Positions 1-39,609 of a stretch of 64,000 nt of DNA are shown piece by piece. The DNA comes from Bugula neritina. Its lineage: Eukaryota; Bryozoa; Gymnolaemata; Cheilostomatida; Bugulidae. Below the pieces are notes generated by a model. That model worked only from the letters and a program-made list of their open reading frames with translations, was not told the origin of the DNA and ran no database searches. Position numbers and translations under genes: made by a program. Where the stretch lies: positions 25,467,628 through 25,531,627 of the forward strand of contig OZ037767.1 in the NCBI GenBank assembly GCA_964035545.1. The letters run 5' to 3'. The stretch's first letter is position 1. Each line of letters starts with the position of its first letter.

Positions 1-277
1 ATATTATATAAAGCTTTAAGATTTTCCCTTATCTTATTTTATGTATCAACTTTATAAATGAATGAATTTGTAATTGCTTTAAAATTTTCTTATTTTTAGA
101 AAGTCAAATTCTTAATGTTTGTATCTATATATATATTTGCAATGCCAGTATGATAATTCATGTCCTGCAAATACTATACTAATGCTATACTGATGTATTA
201 ATATGATACTAATATCAATAGTATATCAATACAATATTAATATGATACAAATAAAATACTAATACTTGAATTTTCAG

Positions 278-1877
278 AGATGGGAGAGTCTCTAACAAGA
301 CTAAAGATATTCTGAAGAAGCTGTTGAATCTGAGTCCATCCACGAGATATACTGCAGCTCAACTTCATTGCCTTCTGCAAGACCAGGTCTCTCAGTGGTA
401 AGTTTTACCTTCTACTATACTCTATTCACTGTGTGCTCACCTAGTTGCTGTGTACTCACTTAGTCACTGTGTACTCACTTAATCACTGTGTACTAACTTA
501 GTCACTGTGTACTCAGTTAGTTACTGTGTACTCACTTAATCACTGTGTACTAACTTAGTCACTCTATATTCAGCCAGTCACTATATACTCAGTAATTTTT
601 AGTTTAGATTTGCTGCAAATAAAAAATGATAGTATGCCTAATCTTATTTCAAACTTATTAATTGTAGCCATCTTGTCAACTAGAGTTTAGGATTTACAAA
701 TTTTTCTTATGCATGTTCAACCTATGATGACAGATTATGCCAAAACTGTGCAGGTTTGAAGCGAGACCGCCGAATGAAGACCAGGTTGTTCCTGAAAGCA
801 AGGTGAAAGCAACTCCTCACAATCAGCAAGTTCGCCCTTCTGTCATACAGAAACATGACTCTAAGACTATAAGCGACATCGAGAGAATTCTTCTGAACAT
901 TGATCGGGAGGAGCATACAGCTGGGATGTCTGAGTCACCACTTGGTAGGCACCTTGTTCATAGTTAATTGAGCCCTCTGACTTGAATTTTCAATATGCTT
1001 TAGTAGAAATATTAGTTTCTTTCACTGCAAAGGTGTGGGCCATGGTACTCTGTTCTGTGCCGATGAGGGGGACAAACCCTGAAATAGTTGCTGTACACAG
1101 GTGGAGTTGAATTTTTTTGGGAGAACAGGGTTTGAAGACACAAGAGAGTACTCATGTAGTGCCCACAATGCTATCAGTACAACATTTAAACTGTAGATCA
1201 AAGAATGCTGCCAAATGTGTTTTAAAACAATTAGTATATTAACTTTTGCAGTTCCTTCACGGGACATGGTAGCGCAGGCAACCCGTGTGAGAAGAAAAGG
1301 TCCTCCAATGAGGAGGTTAAGTGAAGATGCTAGACCTCTATCCAATGCCGAAATGGACATGCATCGTAAACTCTTGCAGACGCACACTTCCGTCTCATCC
1401 AGTGTCTCCGCCCACTCTTCCCATCCTATCAACTCCGCCCACAGACCTAGAAAAACGTTTGAGTCTCAGTTGCTAAGAAGCTTACAGCAAAGGAATACGC
1501 CCTACGCCCACCCAGAAGCAGGAGGTGCATCTAGAATATTGCCAACATCTTCTTTTAGAACAGCTACTAGGGGTGTTCCAATGACCCCCACAATAGATTC
1601 AACAACTATTTCTTTAACTCCATCACATATCTCTAACAACATGGCCAATGATCTCCCGCAATCTTCTTTACTCAATTTGCCTTCTCACACTAGGCGATAT
1701 TATCGCAGGTCTATGTCACAGCCGCTAAATTTAATTGCCCCTGTTGTATCTAGAGGTAGTCCTCACTCCCAAGCTGCCAGAGAAAGACGGCTAATGATCC
1801 AGCAGCTGTCTAATTTAGTCACCCACACCAACAGTAACCAGAGTGGTGATTCTGGCTCTAACCCACCCAATACATGA
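278..1877 (+). CDS. STK40: STK40 kinase-like protein, C-terminal exons (5' partial)
   Basis: Three exons join in frame: 278-397, 754-944 and 1252-1877 (stop TGA 1875-1877); upstream exons lie outside the window. The first exon encodes the end of the kinase C-lobe (ILKKLLNLSPSTRYTAAQL). The last begins VPSRDMVAQATRVRRKGPP and contains PPMRRLSEDARPL, which resembles the conserved C-terminal tail of STK40 (SgK495/SHIK; PPVRRLGHDAQPM in vertebrates, from memory). STK40 is a Tribbles-related pseudokinase-type protein that works as an adaptor for COP1 ubiquitin ligase. The tail here continues about 170 residues past that motif as a Ser/Thr/Pro-rich low-complexity region, longer than in vertebrates. 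The acceptor at 754 is chosen over one at 736 because only 754 avoids a stop. Another kinase with a similar tail is possible. Confidence 0.72.
424..596 (+). repeat. 19-bp minisatellite in STK40 intron
   Basis: About nine degenerate head-to-tail copies of a 19-base unit of the type TCACTGTGTACTCACTTAG lie in the intron between exons 278-397 and 754-944. Copies drift towards the 3' end. No ORF or splice role is seen. Confidence 0.85.
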
Positions 1878-2880
1878 CTAACTGCTTCATCGGTTATATT
1901 ATAATTAACAGCTGGTAACTCTTTATTACTATAGAGATCATACAACTTTTCTCTACATAAAATATACTGGATGCCAAGTTTGTAATGCAAGAAGTTTTTT
2001 TTTATAAATGTGCAATGGAATTTAAGTTTACTTCTATTATCTTCTGAATTTCATTTGTATTTCTTGTGGCATTTATCATATTTGTCTTTATCATATTTGT
2101 TGAGTATAAATGATCTGTTGTTGGCAGAAAGTTAGTCTAATGCCATTTTATAATAATAATTTATTATAATTGTGTTATTTGTACAGTAAAAAAGGTTTTA
2201 TTGCTACTATTTTTATAAGTTTTCGACATGTATTTTACCACTTTAGTAAAAGAATTATATTGAGTAACGGTTTTTTTCTTCCAAGTTCCAACAGCTAACT
2301 ATATATTTATATTTTAGTTCTATTGTACTGTTTTTATTTTAATTTTACGCTGTTGCCTATCACATTCAGTTTTAAACTCAAATATAACAAATTTAGATCA
2401 AATCAGAAAAATAAGTCAAGATTTATTGTAAAACATTCAAAATATTCATGGTATATATTGTATACATGTTCATTACTATTTTTCCTTCTATAGTAGTTTG
2501 ATTAGAAGTGCTTTTATACATAGAATTATCTTCACAATGAAGCTATCATAAACAAAATCATGTCAAAACAACAACAATAATTTTTCATTAAATCTAGATA
2601 AATTAGTTAAGACTCCAATGTATTCCAATAATATAAATTCAAAAAATATTGCTGTAATGTTGGCAGTACAATGATAAACTATTATTCAGTACGCTATGAT
2701 TACATAACATATGATTATATTCCCCTTTGAAATACATTGCACATCATTATTTCTAAACCAGCCTTTATTTAGCACCCTACTTTGATAAAAATTGGCCAAT
2801 TTGTGACTTGTATTGTTGTTTAAACGATATCAGGTTAACAAATGTGAAAATACAGACTATAATAATGAAGTGTGTATATT
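1878..2880. other. Convergent 3' regions of STK40 and SACS
   Basis: No coding exon is seen on either strand. This AT-rich stretch holds the STK40 3' UTR (+) and the sacsin 3' UTR (-). A minus-strand AATAAA lies at 2764-2769, about 115 bases past the sacsin stop, and is the best candidate for its poly(A) signal. Confidence 0.6.
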
Positions 2881-31189
<28,309 letters not shown>

Positions 31190-31863
31190 GGAGTCAGCAT
31201 CAGCTAGTAGATTTTACTAATCACTTCTAGTTTAGTCTCCAGGCTACCTGCATTAATTTGCATTTACATGAGTCAAGCCGCGTGTGAGTAATATCATCAT
31301 AACATACAAATGGTGGTCTTTCTCTAGCAGTCATAGAGCAAAGCAAGTGCATGCATTGAACATGACTACTAGGCAGAACATAACTAAGTAGCTATAGAAT
31401 AAATAATCAATGAGACCTCAATAGGCTGTGAGTACATACACACAACAATATGAGTGACAAAAGGGAAAAAGTTGCAATGAAATGTAATGTTGCAAAATAG
31501 GCCTATCATACATTGCCTGACTATTTCTGTACATTGTTGTTATGTAACAAGGCTGTCTCAATAATAATTCAAAACAGTAATTATACAAGCATCTAACCTG
31601 CATTTGTAGAGATTCTCAGGAGTATAGGCGGCTTATATTCTGAACATGTACTGAGCACTAACCAACAGCCAAACAAAGCATGTGCAGTGATGTCAGTCTC
31701 CTACACAGCATTGCTAGCAACATCATCATGCACCTTGGGGAATTACCAGTACAAAACCGCAATAGACTATATAAATTCATGCGAGTAATTAATTAACATC
31801 CTTGGTTTCCTGTCCAATGCTGAGTGCATGACTCAGCCTTCAGCAGCCCTAGCTCATCAGTAG
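31190..31863. other. Sacsin 5' flank and likely promoter region
   Basis: No coding exon is seen. The sequence upstream of the sacsin ATG has an in-frame stop but no convincing TATA box. Transcription probably starts somewhere in this stretch, on the minus strand. Confidence 0.4.
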
Positions 31864-32505
31864 TAGGGGTAACGGGGGCACAACGGTCATAGGGGTACAA
31901 AAAGCCGGCCAAATTTTGAGAGAACTAATTGACTTAGAGTTGTGATTTTTTTTTCATAAAAAGATATTGACATAATTATTCAGCCTCTGTAGTTTCAACA
32001 CTTGCGGAACATTCGTGTTGAAAAGGCGAGTAAAAAACTGTTTTTACCTACTTTTTGTAAATTTCTTAGGATGTCGTTGAAGCCTTATAACTTTTTACAC
32101 TCAAGTGCAAGAAACCTAAATTTTACTAATATTGTTGCCATTGCTTGTCTCTGCAATGCTTAACTAGTATAACAGCAAACACTGAAATAAATTTTCCTTG
32201 AGGCACATTTATTTTCGATTTGGCCACACGGGGCACAATGGGCCACGCTGACCGGGGCACAATGGGCCACCTGATTATTGCACCCTGATCACTGTTATTA
32301 GTTTGTTTGCCCAAAAAGTTGGTTGAACTGTTACTAAAAATTATAAATATAGCCATTTCTGACCTTTTTGTAAAATATCAAAGACATCATGGTAAGACTA
32401 CAAAACTAAAAGTTGAAGCTCCCTTAATACATACATCTGGTAAGGTTAAAGCTTTGCCATTTTATACATAATACAAAACACTCTGCTGTTGCTACTAGTA
32501 GATAG

Positions 32506-32976
32506 TCATGATAATCTGTTGATGTTTTCTTGGCTGTTTGTCATCGTGGGAGCATAGACAGCTATCACAGTGCACCATCGCTCATCAGACAGAGGAACCC
32601 TGAGTGACATCAGTCTGTCGCTTATAGCCTTTGGCTCTTCGATTAGTCTCGAAACAAGTTCGTTCCTGATAGCAAGAGCCACGCCTGACTCACTGCGCTC
32701 AGATGCAGTTTTGCCACTCCAATAAATGGTGTAGCCTGACTCTTCACGAATGTTACCTGTATCTTTGAATCTGATTTCACTCAGTGCTGCAATGTCGATG
32801 CCATACTTCTGTAGTTCAGATGAAATGATTGCACTTCTTCTCTCAGGTCTTTCTTTGTTCTCCCGGTCTAGCAATGTTCGTATGTTCCATGATGCAAGGT
32901 TGAGTTTAGAATTTTGGACCTTTTTATCCTGGGCGACGTCCTGCCAGTATGATTTCGTGTTCATTTTTCTTTTCAT
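32506..32976 (-). pseudogene. Truncated APE-type endonuclease ORF of a LINE
   Basis: The ORF has 156 codons. The N-terminal half of the exonuclease-endonuclease-phosphatase fold is recognisable: the N of SWNIRTL, the E of ALSEIR, and the YAP motif. The remaining catalytic Asp/His motifs and the whole reverse transcriptase are missing. The last codons and the stop fall in or beyond the target duplication, so this is a dead 3'-truncated copy. Confidence 0.8.
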
Positions 32977-33371
32977 GATTCAATCGGATTATGCTGACAA
33001 GAAGTTTAAGGATACTTAGGGTTTTGTCAGTTGCTTAAGCACCCCTCTCCACTAAAGAAGTACGCTGTGCTGGCAAGGAGTGTCCAGGACGAGCACAGCA
33101 GTTCAGTAGTCGCAGTGACTGGCCGAGTAATTCGCCCTCTCAGAGTGTCACGTTTCTGGATGGATTGTTGTCTGGGTGATCAACCCATAGATCCTCATAC
33201 TATTAGCCTGGGTGTATCTACACCCAGTTACCAGTGGTGACCGCTTGGAGGTTAGTATGAAGTCTTGACTGATGGGAACTTCTCTACAGTACATCATTGC
33301 CATCAGTCCTTGGATGCTGGGGTCCGTAGTGTAAACTGGTACAGCTCTTGATTCCACCATCCACCACCACC
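32517..33371 (-). mobile_element. Non-LTR retrotransposon fragment with endonuclease, 17-bp target duplication
   Basis: The fragment is flanked by identical 17-base direct repeats (AGATAGTCATGATAATC at 32500-32516 and 33372-33388), a clear target-site duplication. On the minus strand it starts with a GGTGGTGG run, then a leader of about 400 bases, then an ORF from 32976 leftward encoding the first part of an APE-type endonuclease. Motifs are LASWNIRTLLD, ALSEIRFKDTG and TVIAVYAPTM. The ORF reads into the end of the fragment before the later catalytic motifs. No reverse transcriptase and no poly(A) tail are present. The protein resembles the craniofacial-development-protein-2-like endonucleases of animal LINEs. 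Confidence 0.82.
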
Positions 33372-34056
33372 AGATAGTCATGATAATCATTATATATTAC
33401 ACCATTGAGGGAATATACATGCATTTGACTGAAATAAATTGTGATTTGCTAATTTGCTCCCCCCTCTTCCTTCCGTACTCCAGTCACAAACCTCAGCCAT
33501 GCATGCACCTTAGCTACAGTTCATTGAAAAAAGTTCACTCAGAATTTTGTAGTACATTTTAGTAAAGTTTTTTTTAATAAACGTTGCTCTGAAGTGAAAA
33601 TAACAAAACATTTTTAGTTCTAAACAGTAATAATAATGGCACTGCAGAACTGAGTGACGTGCGTTTGATTTTGCCTTCCTCTGCTATCCGTAGTGGCACA
33701 AACTGTACAGCTAAAACATGAATTTTGCTGTAAATCTGAAAGATTATCTTTATTTATTTGTATTATTAAATAAATAAAGATCAGATATAACAAAATACGC
33801 AAAATTTCAATATATTTGTTGCGTTCCACCCAGTGGCCCATTGTACCCCGGTACCGGGGCACAATGGGCCAATTTTTTCGTCATGAAAATTTCATTATTC
33901 TGAAAGTTGTGAAAGAGATAGAAACAACAAACTGGTACATGTAATAGACAACAGATGTAGCATTAAGACTAGAGATTATTGAACTAGTAACTTGAAAAAC
34001 AGACGAATGAGAGCAACAAATGCAAAATTCGGCCCGTTGTGCCCCCGTTACCCCTA

Positions 34057-37000
34057 TAGTGGCTTAGTCTGCTATACCATAGACAACACAGGAAACGCAC
34101 TCCTTTACAGCCCTGTATTATGCAATGAGTACCTTTACACATAGACTAGCATATTATTCACCATTTACTTACACAGATACATGCAGTCATGTCTGCATGG
34201 ATCAACTCAAACTAAAAATGAGTCGATTAATACATATAAACACTTTTTTATTAATAAAATTGTATTACATGCTAGCCAAAAATGTAGCAACAATGAGTTT
34301 ATATTAGTTTAAGAACATCTCTATTACTCTTTTCCCCATGATTTCAAAGCCACTCCAAAGCAATCGCAGAAGAAAAACATAATTTAAAACTTATATGATA
34401 AGAAAAGGGTTTATTTATTGCTGCACTGAGGTTATTTAACTACAGCTCATTTGGCAGAAAAAGAGGAGATAACTCCCATGAATCCAACATTGACATTTAC
34501 ATCTAGTTTCTTACAAACTACTTGTTTTGGTTAGGTATTATACCTAAAAGTAAATATAGTTTGACTATTGCTCTAAAAATCATAATAATTATCTACTCCG
34601 AATATTGCTACAAGAGTATATTTTTAGAACTTTAAAAAATGTATAGTCAAATTTTGGTTGTAAGCTTTTCCTATTTTTTGTTGTTGTTTGTATTATTAAA
34701 TGTAATCCTTGTATAAACACTTTAATAGTTTTAGTAAACATATTACATAATTTAAATTTAAAACTTACCATCCTAACAGTTTCTTGAAAATTTATGGCAT
34801 AGAACAGGTGTGGTTAGCATCAGGAAAAGGATGAAGGCTATAACACTAATTAAACCAGTAGTTATAATCTTGAAATAATGATTACAAAAATTATTTATGG
34901 TTAACTATATAATTATAATTTGAAAACTTTTTTAAAAAGTCATATTTTCAGTGCAGCCAGTCGATAGGCTAGGACTACTGGGTTATTGTTATTGCAAGTT
35001 TTTAGTAGAAAAATAACAATTGCAATTTTTAATTCTAAGAGAGCAAGTTTAATGTAGAGTAAAGTCTGAAAGTCAGTGTAACACTAACAGTAGTAGAAAA
35101 AAAGTCTATACAGCTAATATTACTAATTCTCAGTAAATCAATTGACAAATAACCTAACTCTTCTAAAGCTATAGAAACCCAATGACAATGTGACTGCAAA
35201 TGTCAAATAGTAACTGTATTACATAACGCAAATATTTTTACTGTAAATTCCACATCATAAATTGTCAGTATGATGATAATTCATTATGTATTGTAAATAT
35301 ACATTCTGTTTTATGGTAATGGTAATGATCACTGATAACAGCAATTGCATAGAGTTGTACTATTAATGTAACTATTTATGATAATTATCATTAAAATATA
35401 AATATGTATTATTTAATAATTATTAATATATTGCTTGTAGTCATAAATTTTAGGAAAATTTAATTTTATCTACCTGCTACTAGTACTAGTACTTCCTAAC
35501 CCAGTACCCTCTCTTGCCTACAAGCGCAAGTAGGCACGGCAGGGCAGACAAACTTCTCCTAAGCCAACTGTTCAAATTTCATCCACCATGCAAATAGAGT
35601 TGGGGCTCTACTAGGCAATGGTACTTAGCACTGCTTGCACTTTTGGCAGTTTCTGCACCTGGAAATATACCAGCTAGTAGCTACATGCTGTTCCTTTGAC
35701 ACTAGGTGTTCTTAAGCAAAAAAGCTTTTGGTAGTGCTAGGACCACCCAAGGTAACTTTCAATAGTACTGGTGGCATTTTCAAATATTTAGCACATGTTT
35801 TTTGCATAGAATCCAAATGATTTACAACACATTTCTGTAAGTGGAATAGTCATAGTGTCGAATGGAGGCAAACACTTTACACATTGGTGGAACATTTGAC
35901 ACTGGGAACAATATGAATATAATTTCAAAATTAATAACAAAATTTATGGCTGTACGTCTGATCGAGAAATTGGTGTTCAAATTGCAGATATCATACATCA
36001 AGCAGTGACATGTTGATCTTCAGATCTTTAAGTGATCTTCATCTTGCTTACAAGACTTAAATATTTGACTAATACTAACAGTAAGTGTAACTGGTAACAG
36101 ATAATCATAATATTATATAATATTAATTGTATTAATAATAATATAATATAAATATTGATATTAATAAATTTAAATATTAATATAGTTTATAATTATATCA
36201 ATGTGTCAATCTTGAATCTACTGTAAGTTGTCATCACTAACTATGGGCTATACCATAACTAACACAATTATTTTTGTAATATTTATAACAATATTTATAA
36301 CAAGTATTAACTTTTGTCAAATTTTAATAAGAGCTTTAAGAATTAATAGTTAATACTATGTTATAGCGAGAATGTGTCTTCCAGAACCAGTCTGCTCGAA
36401 CATGATTTCTGCTGCTAATGTGAGCTTGACCTTAGTTTCATTTCTTCAATATTGAGTAAATTACACGTAGGTATACCGCCGCGGCAACAAGGCGAGATTA
36501 TAAAATTGCGCAGTTGTTTAAAAGTTTGTGAATAACCATTTTTGTTCCACACTTCCAGTGCACATTGCTCTTGGATGGTGCCTCTGCAGCCACATCTGTT
36601 GGCCACATTAAAGAAACCGTAACAACGCTGGTCCTATTTTGCACCACTATTCAATCAAAATTTAATGCATAGCAGGGTTTTTGTAGCTGATGTAGTGTAG
36701 TAATCACTTGATTACAGTGATATTGAAAACTGCTTTGTGATTGTTATCGTTTTAACTTTTAAGTTTTTGAAAGTTATTATCATTGTCACTTATCATTATG
36801 ATTGTAAATATCAATATAATCACTGTGTATAAAAAATCATTTTATTGTGAATAATTTGATAGTGATAATTGTAATAAAATCTTTAAATTTTGTTTTGATT
36901 CTAGATCAGGACTAATTTCAACTGTTTTCAGTTAGTTATTCTTTGCCCTTAAATTTAGTAGCCATATTCATATTGATATTTATTATTCATATCGATATTC

Positions 37001-38790
37001 TATTTAAGTTTTTAATGTTGAACAAGTGGTATTATTTATTTGAACATTTAGTAGTAGTCTTTATGGTTATACTTATACTATTATTCATTAAAGATACGAC
37101 GTGTTAATTGATTGCATAATTGCTATCACAATGAATATCAGTATGAACATTAGGCTTAGCATATTCAACTATATAGACTATAACTATTAGCCCAGAAACA
37201 GATTTTTTTTCAATCATTATAAGGAATTGCTTAGATTAAACGATTTAAGTCAACAAACAGATTTATTGAAAACTAGTAGTTCATGTTATAATACTAATAA
37301 AATAATTTATTATCACCAAAAATATTATAAATCTCAATCAAGTGTGATCCTTTAATAAATATTTTATTATATATTAATTAACATTTATTTGCTTATGGCT
37401 AGATATAAATAAGAAGTATTCTTATTTAAGCGATATTGTGAGAGTATTATGATGATCATCATTTAACATTATGACTAGACAGATTAACGAGTAGTGACAA
37501 TATAAATATTTATAATAGCTGTAGCATGCATATATACATACTATAAATTATTTTTATATTAGTACAAATTTGCTGGTAAATTTAGGCTAAAAGTAGTGCT
37601 AAATTTATTAAATCAAAACTTGATATAATGCTGACTAGTGAAACTATGTAAAGCACAATAAAATTTTAAAAACCATGGTTGTAGTAAAATAAACTGCTGA
37701 TTATTACTATAAAAACAAATGCATTTGCATGCATCATATGTATGTATGAAAATGACCTCACTAGAAACTTGACAGATAGGCAAAAACTATTTTAATTTTG
37801 AGTTTTTGAGCTTTTAACAATCGATGGGTTATGAAAAGTTGTCTATCTTTCAATTTTACCAATTTTAGAACTTCAACGTGAAACTAATGATCAATAATAG
37901 TGAAAGCTTATAATACTCAATTGTGTTAAAAGTTACCTTTTGAAAGTCTGTTTTATTCTAATAATTAATAATTCTTACTCACAAGTCGGTAACTGGCTGT
38001 CTTTCTAGATTTAGATGCTTCAAATCAGAATTACTAGTAGTCACCTATAGTTCTACCAGTTGAGTGAAGTTTTAAATATCAGGGAGTTGGCCAAGCTTCC
38101 TCTTTTATATGAGCTTTTTGTTGAACAGCTTCTATGTTATTCCAAAAGCATTGCACAACTTTCTCTATTTTGCACAATATGAAAACATATTTATATATAT
38201 TGATCATCAATGTCAGTAATTAATTTGTATTTTAAGTTTCGTTTCTCACAAAGACATGTTAAGTACAATATCTTTTACAAATTGTTTGGTTTTAGTCAAA
38301 CACAGTATTTCAACTCATTTAAAAATTATATAATATCCACATTGTTTTAAATAACTATGAAACTTTAAGACTAGGTTGGGCAAAGTAGCGTAAATTAAAT
38401 GATCTACCATGTGCATGTCAAGTAAAATTTTATTCACCTCAATTTTTAAAATAATAATATGGGGCAGTAAATTTTAAAAGAACTCATAAATGATATATTC
38501 CTTAATAAATCAAAAATCTGGTACTATATTTTTGCTTTTTATAGATTTCATTGATTTTCAAAAGGTTTTGCCAGCATAAATAATTTAGTTATTTGTGGAA
38601 TACAGTTGAAGGCTAAAATCTGTAGATTTCTTGCTACAATTTTTTTTAACAGCCTGCCCATACTTGTATTAAACAAAAAGTTGTTCAATGCACCAACTTT
38701 TTATTTAAAGAGTTGCCTTTGCATGCATATTTAAGGTTTTCTAAAGTGTGCTTTTTATGCCTGCTTCTTAATTAGTTGTGTGTTTCAGGG
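34057..38790. other. Gene-poor AT-rich stretch
   Basis: I see no multi-exon gene, RNA gene or array here. Much of it is very AT-rich with runs of TAATAATA. The only ORF with any character is the cysteine-rich one at 36415-36606 (-), listed separately. Confidence 0.55.
36415..36590 (-). CDS. Possible last exon of a small cysteine-rich protein
   Basis: A minus-strand frame ends at TAG (36415-36417). It is preceded by a plausible acceptor (TTTCTTTAATGTGGCCAACAG) and would begin at about 36590. It encodes CGCRGTIQEQCALEVWNKNG, then a stretch ending SPCCRGGIPTC, with six cysteines in about 45 residues. This looks more like a secreted-protein exon than random AT-rich sequence. I found no upstream exon with a signal peptide and do not recognise the pattern. 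A relic is equally possible. Confidence 0.25.
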
Positions 38791-38795
38791 AGTTG

Positions 38796-38801
38796 TATAA
38801 A
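38796..38801 (+). promoter_or_regulatory. TATA box of the forkhead gene
   Basis: TATAAA lies about 115 bases before the donor that ends a presumed non-coding first exon (to 38913, donor GTAAGAG). The stretch 38875-38913 is unusually GC-rich for this window, as expected for a 5' leader. Confidence 0.45.
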
Positions 38802-38825
38802 TTCTACAGTTTGGCTTTTTAGCAT

Positions 38826-38913
38826 TCATTCAGTTTCAAAATAGCACACCAAGCACAACTATTACTGCACTGGCGACAGGGTGCCGGCTTGAGGCGGGAA
38901 AGCTGGGACTGAG
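38826..38913 (+). other. Presumed 5' non-coding exon of the forkhead gene
   Basis: A GC-rich segment ends in ACTGAG|GTAAGAG. The next acceptor (TTTTTTCAG at 39608) lies one base before the start codon, so a leader exon is required. The left edge is set about 25 bases after the TATA box and is only an estimate. Confidence 0.4.
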
Positions 38914-39609
38914 GTAAGAGTTTTATTGTATCAAGCTTAGAAGAACAGGCTTCAATGTTTTGATCTTGCTACAAAAACTCCATTGTGAGTTTATCTTGTA
39001 CAGATGAGGGACTGGAATATAGCTGTTAGTGTAGCCATTGCAGCCTTGACTAAAATATAACTTTATAATCTTCAGCTGTGGGGCTAAAATAGCAATTGAT
39101 TTAAAGCAAGTAGTTGATTGAACTCAGCCATACCTATTTTTCTACATGTTGCATTTATTAAAATTATGGAAACCCCCCCCCCCATGATCTGGTTGATTAG
39201 GAGTTATCATCCTTTTAATACTGAGGGCTCAAATTTACTCAAAGCTTGTCTTTCCCAAAATGCCATCAGCCATGACTAATAATAATTTGCAAGTTTAAGT
39301 TATACATGCACAACAGTGTAAAAAATTATAAAATTTTCGTATAGGAAAAATAAATAAATAAATTTTGGATTTAGTGGAGAATTAGTATAAAAAGTTGCAT
39401 CAACAAAATATTTTACGTTTGTATTTTTTATACTCGTAAAATAGTTCCCATGCTTTTACTAGTAGCTATCGTATAAGTAGTTGTCTGCACTTCATACACT
39501 CATATATATTTAAAATTTATTTCCACTTATATGGAAATTAAAATCTTTAATTTTAAAAGTTTTTCTAATTTATAGTAGCTGCACGAAGTTTCCTTGAAAT
39601 TTTTTCAGG

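Larger units (their letters stand above)
31866..34054. mobile_element. DNA transposon with 21-bp inverted ends and TA target duplication (non-autonomous)
   Basis: The left end 31866-31886 (GGGGTAACGGGGGCACAACG plus G) is a perfect inverted repeat of 34034-34054, and both ends are flanked by TA (31864-31865 and 34055-34056). GGCC-AATTTTG is also shared inside both ends. Subterminal copies of GGGGCACAATGGGCCA occur at about 32229-32270 and 33830-33870. No transposase is seen. A TA duplication fits Tc1/mariner-like or related superfamilies, but the ends do not let me assign one. The element is interrupted by a retroelement fragment; without it the length would be about 1.3 kb. Confidence 0.8.
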
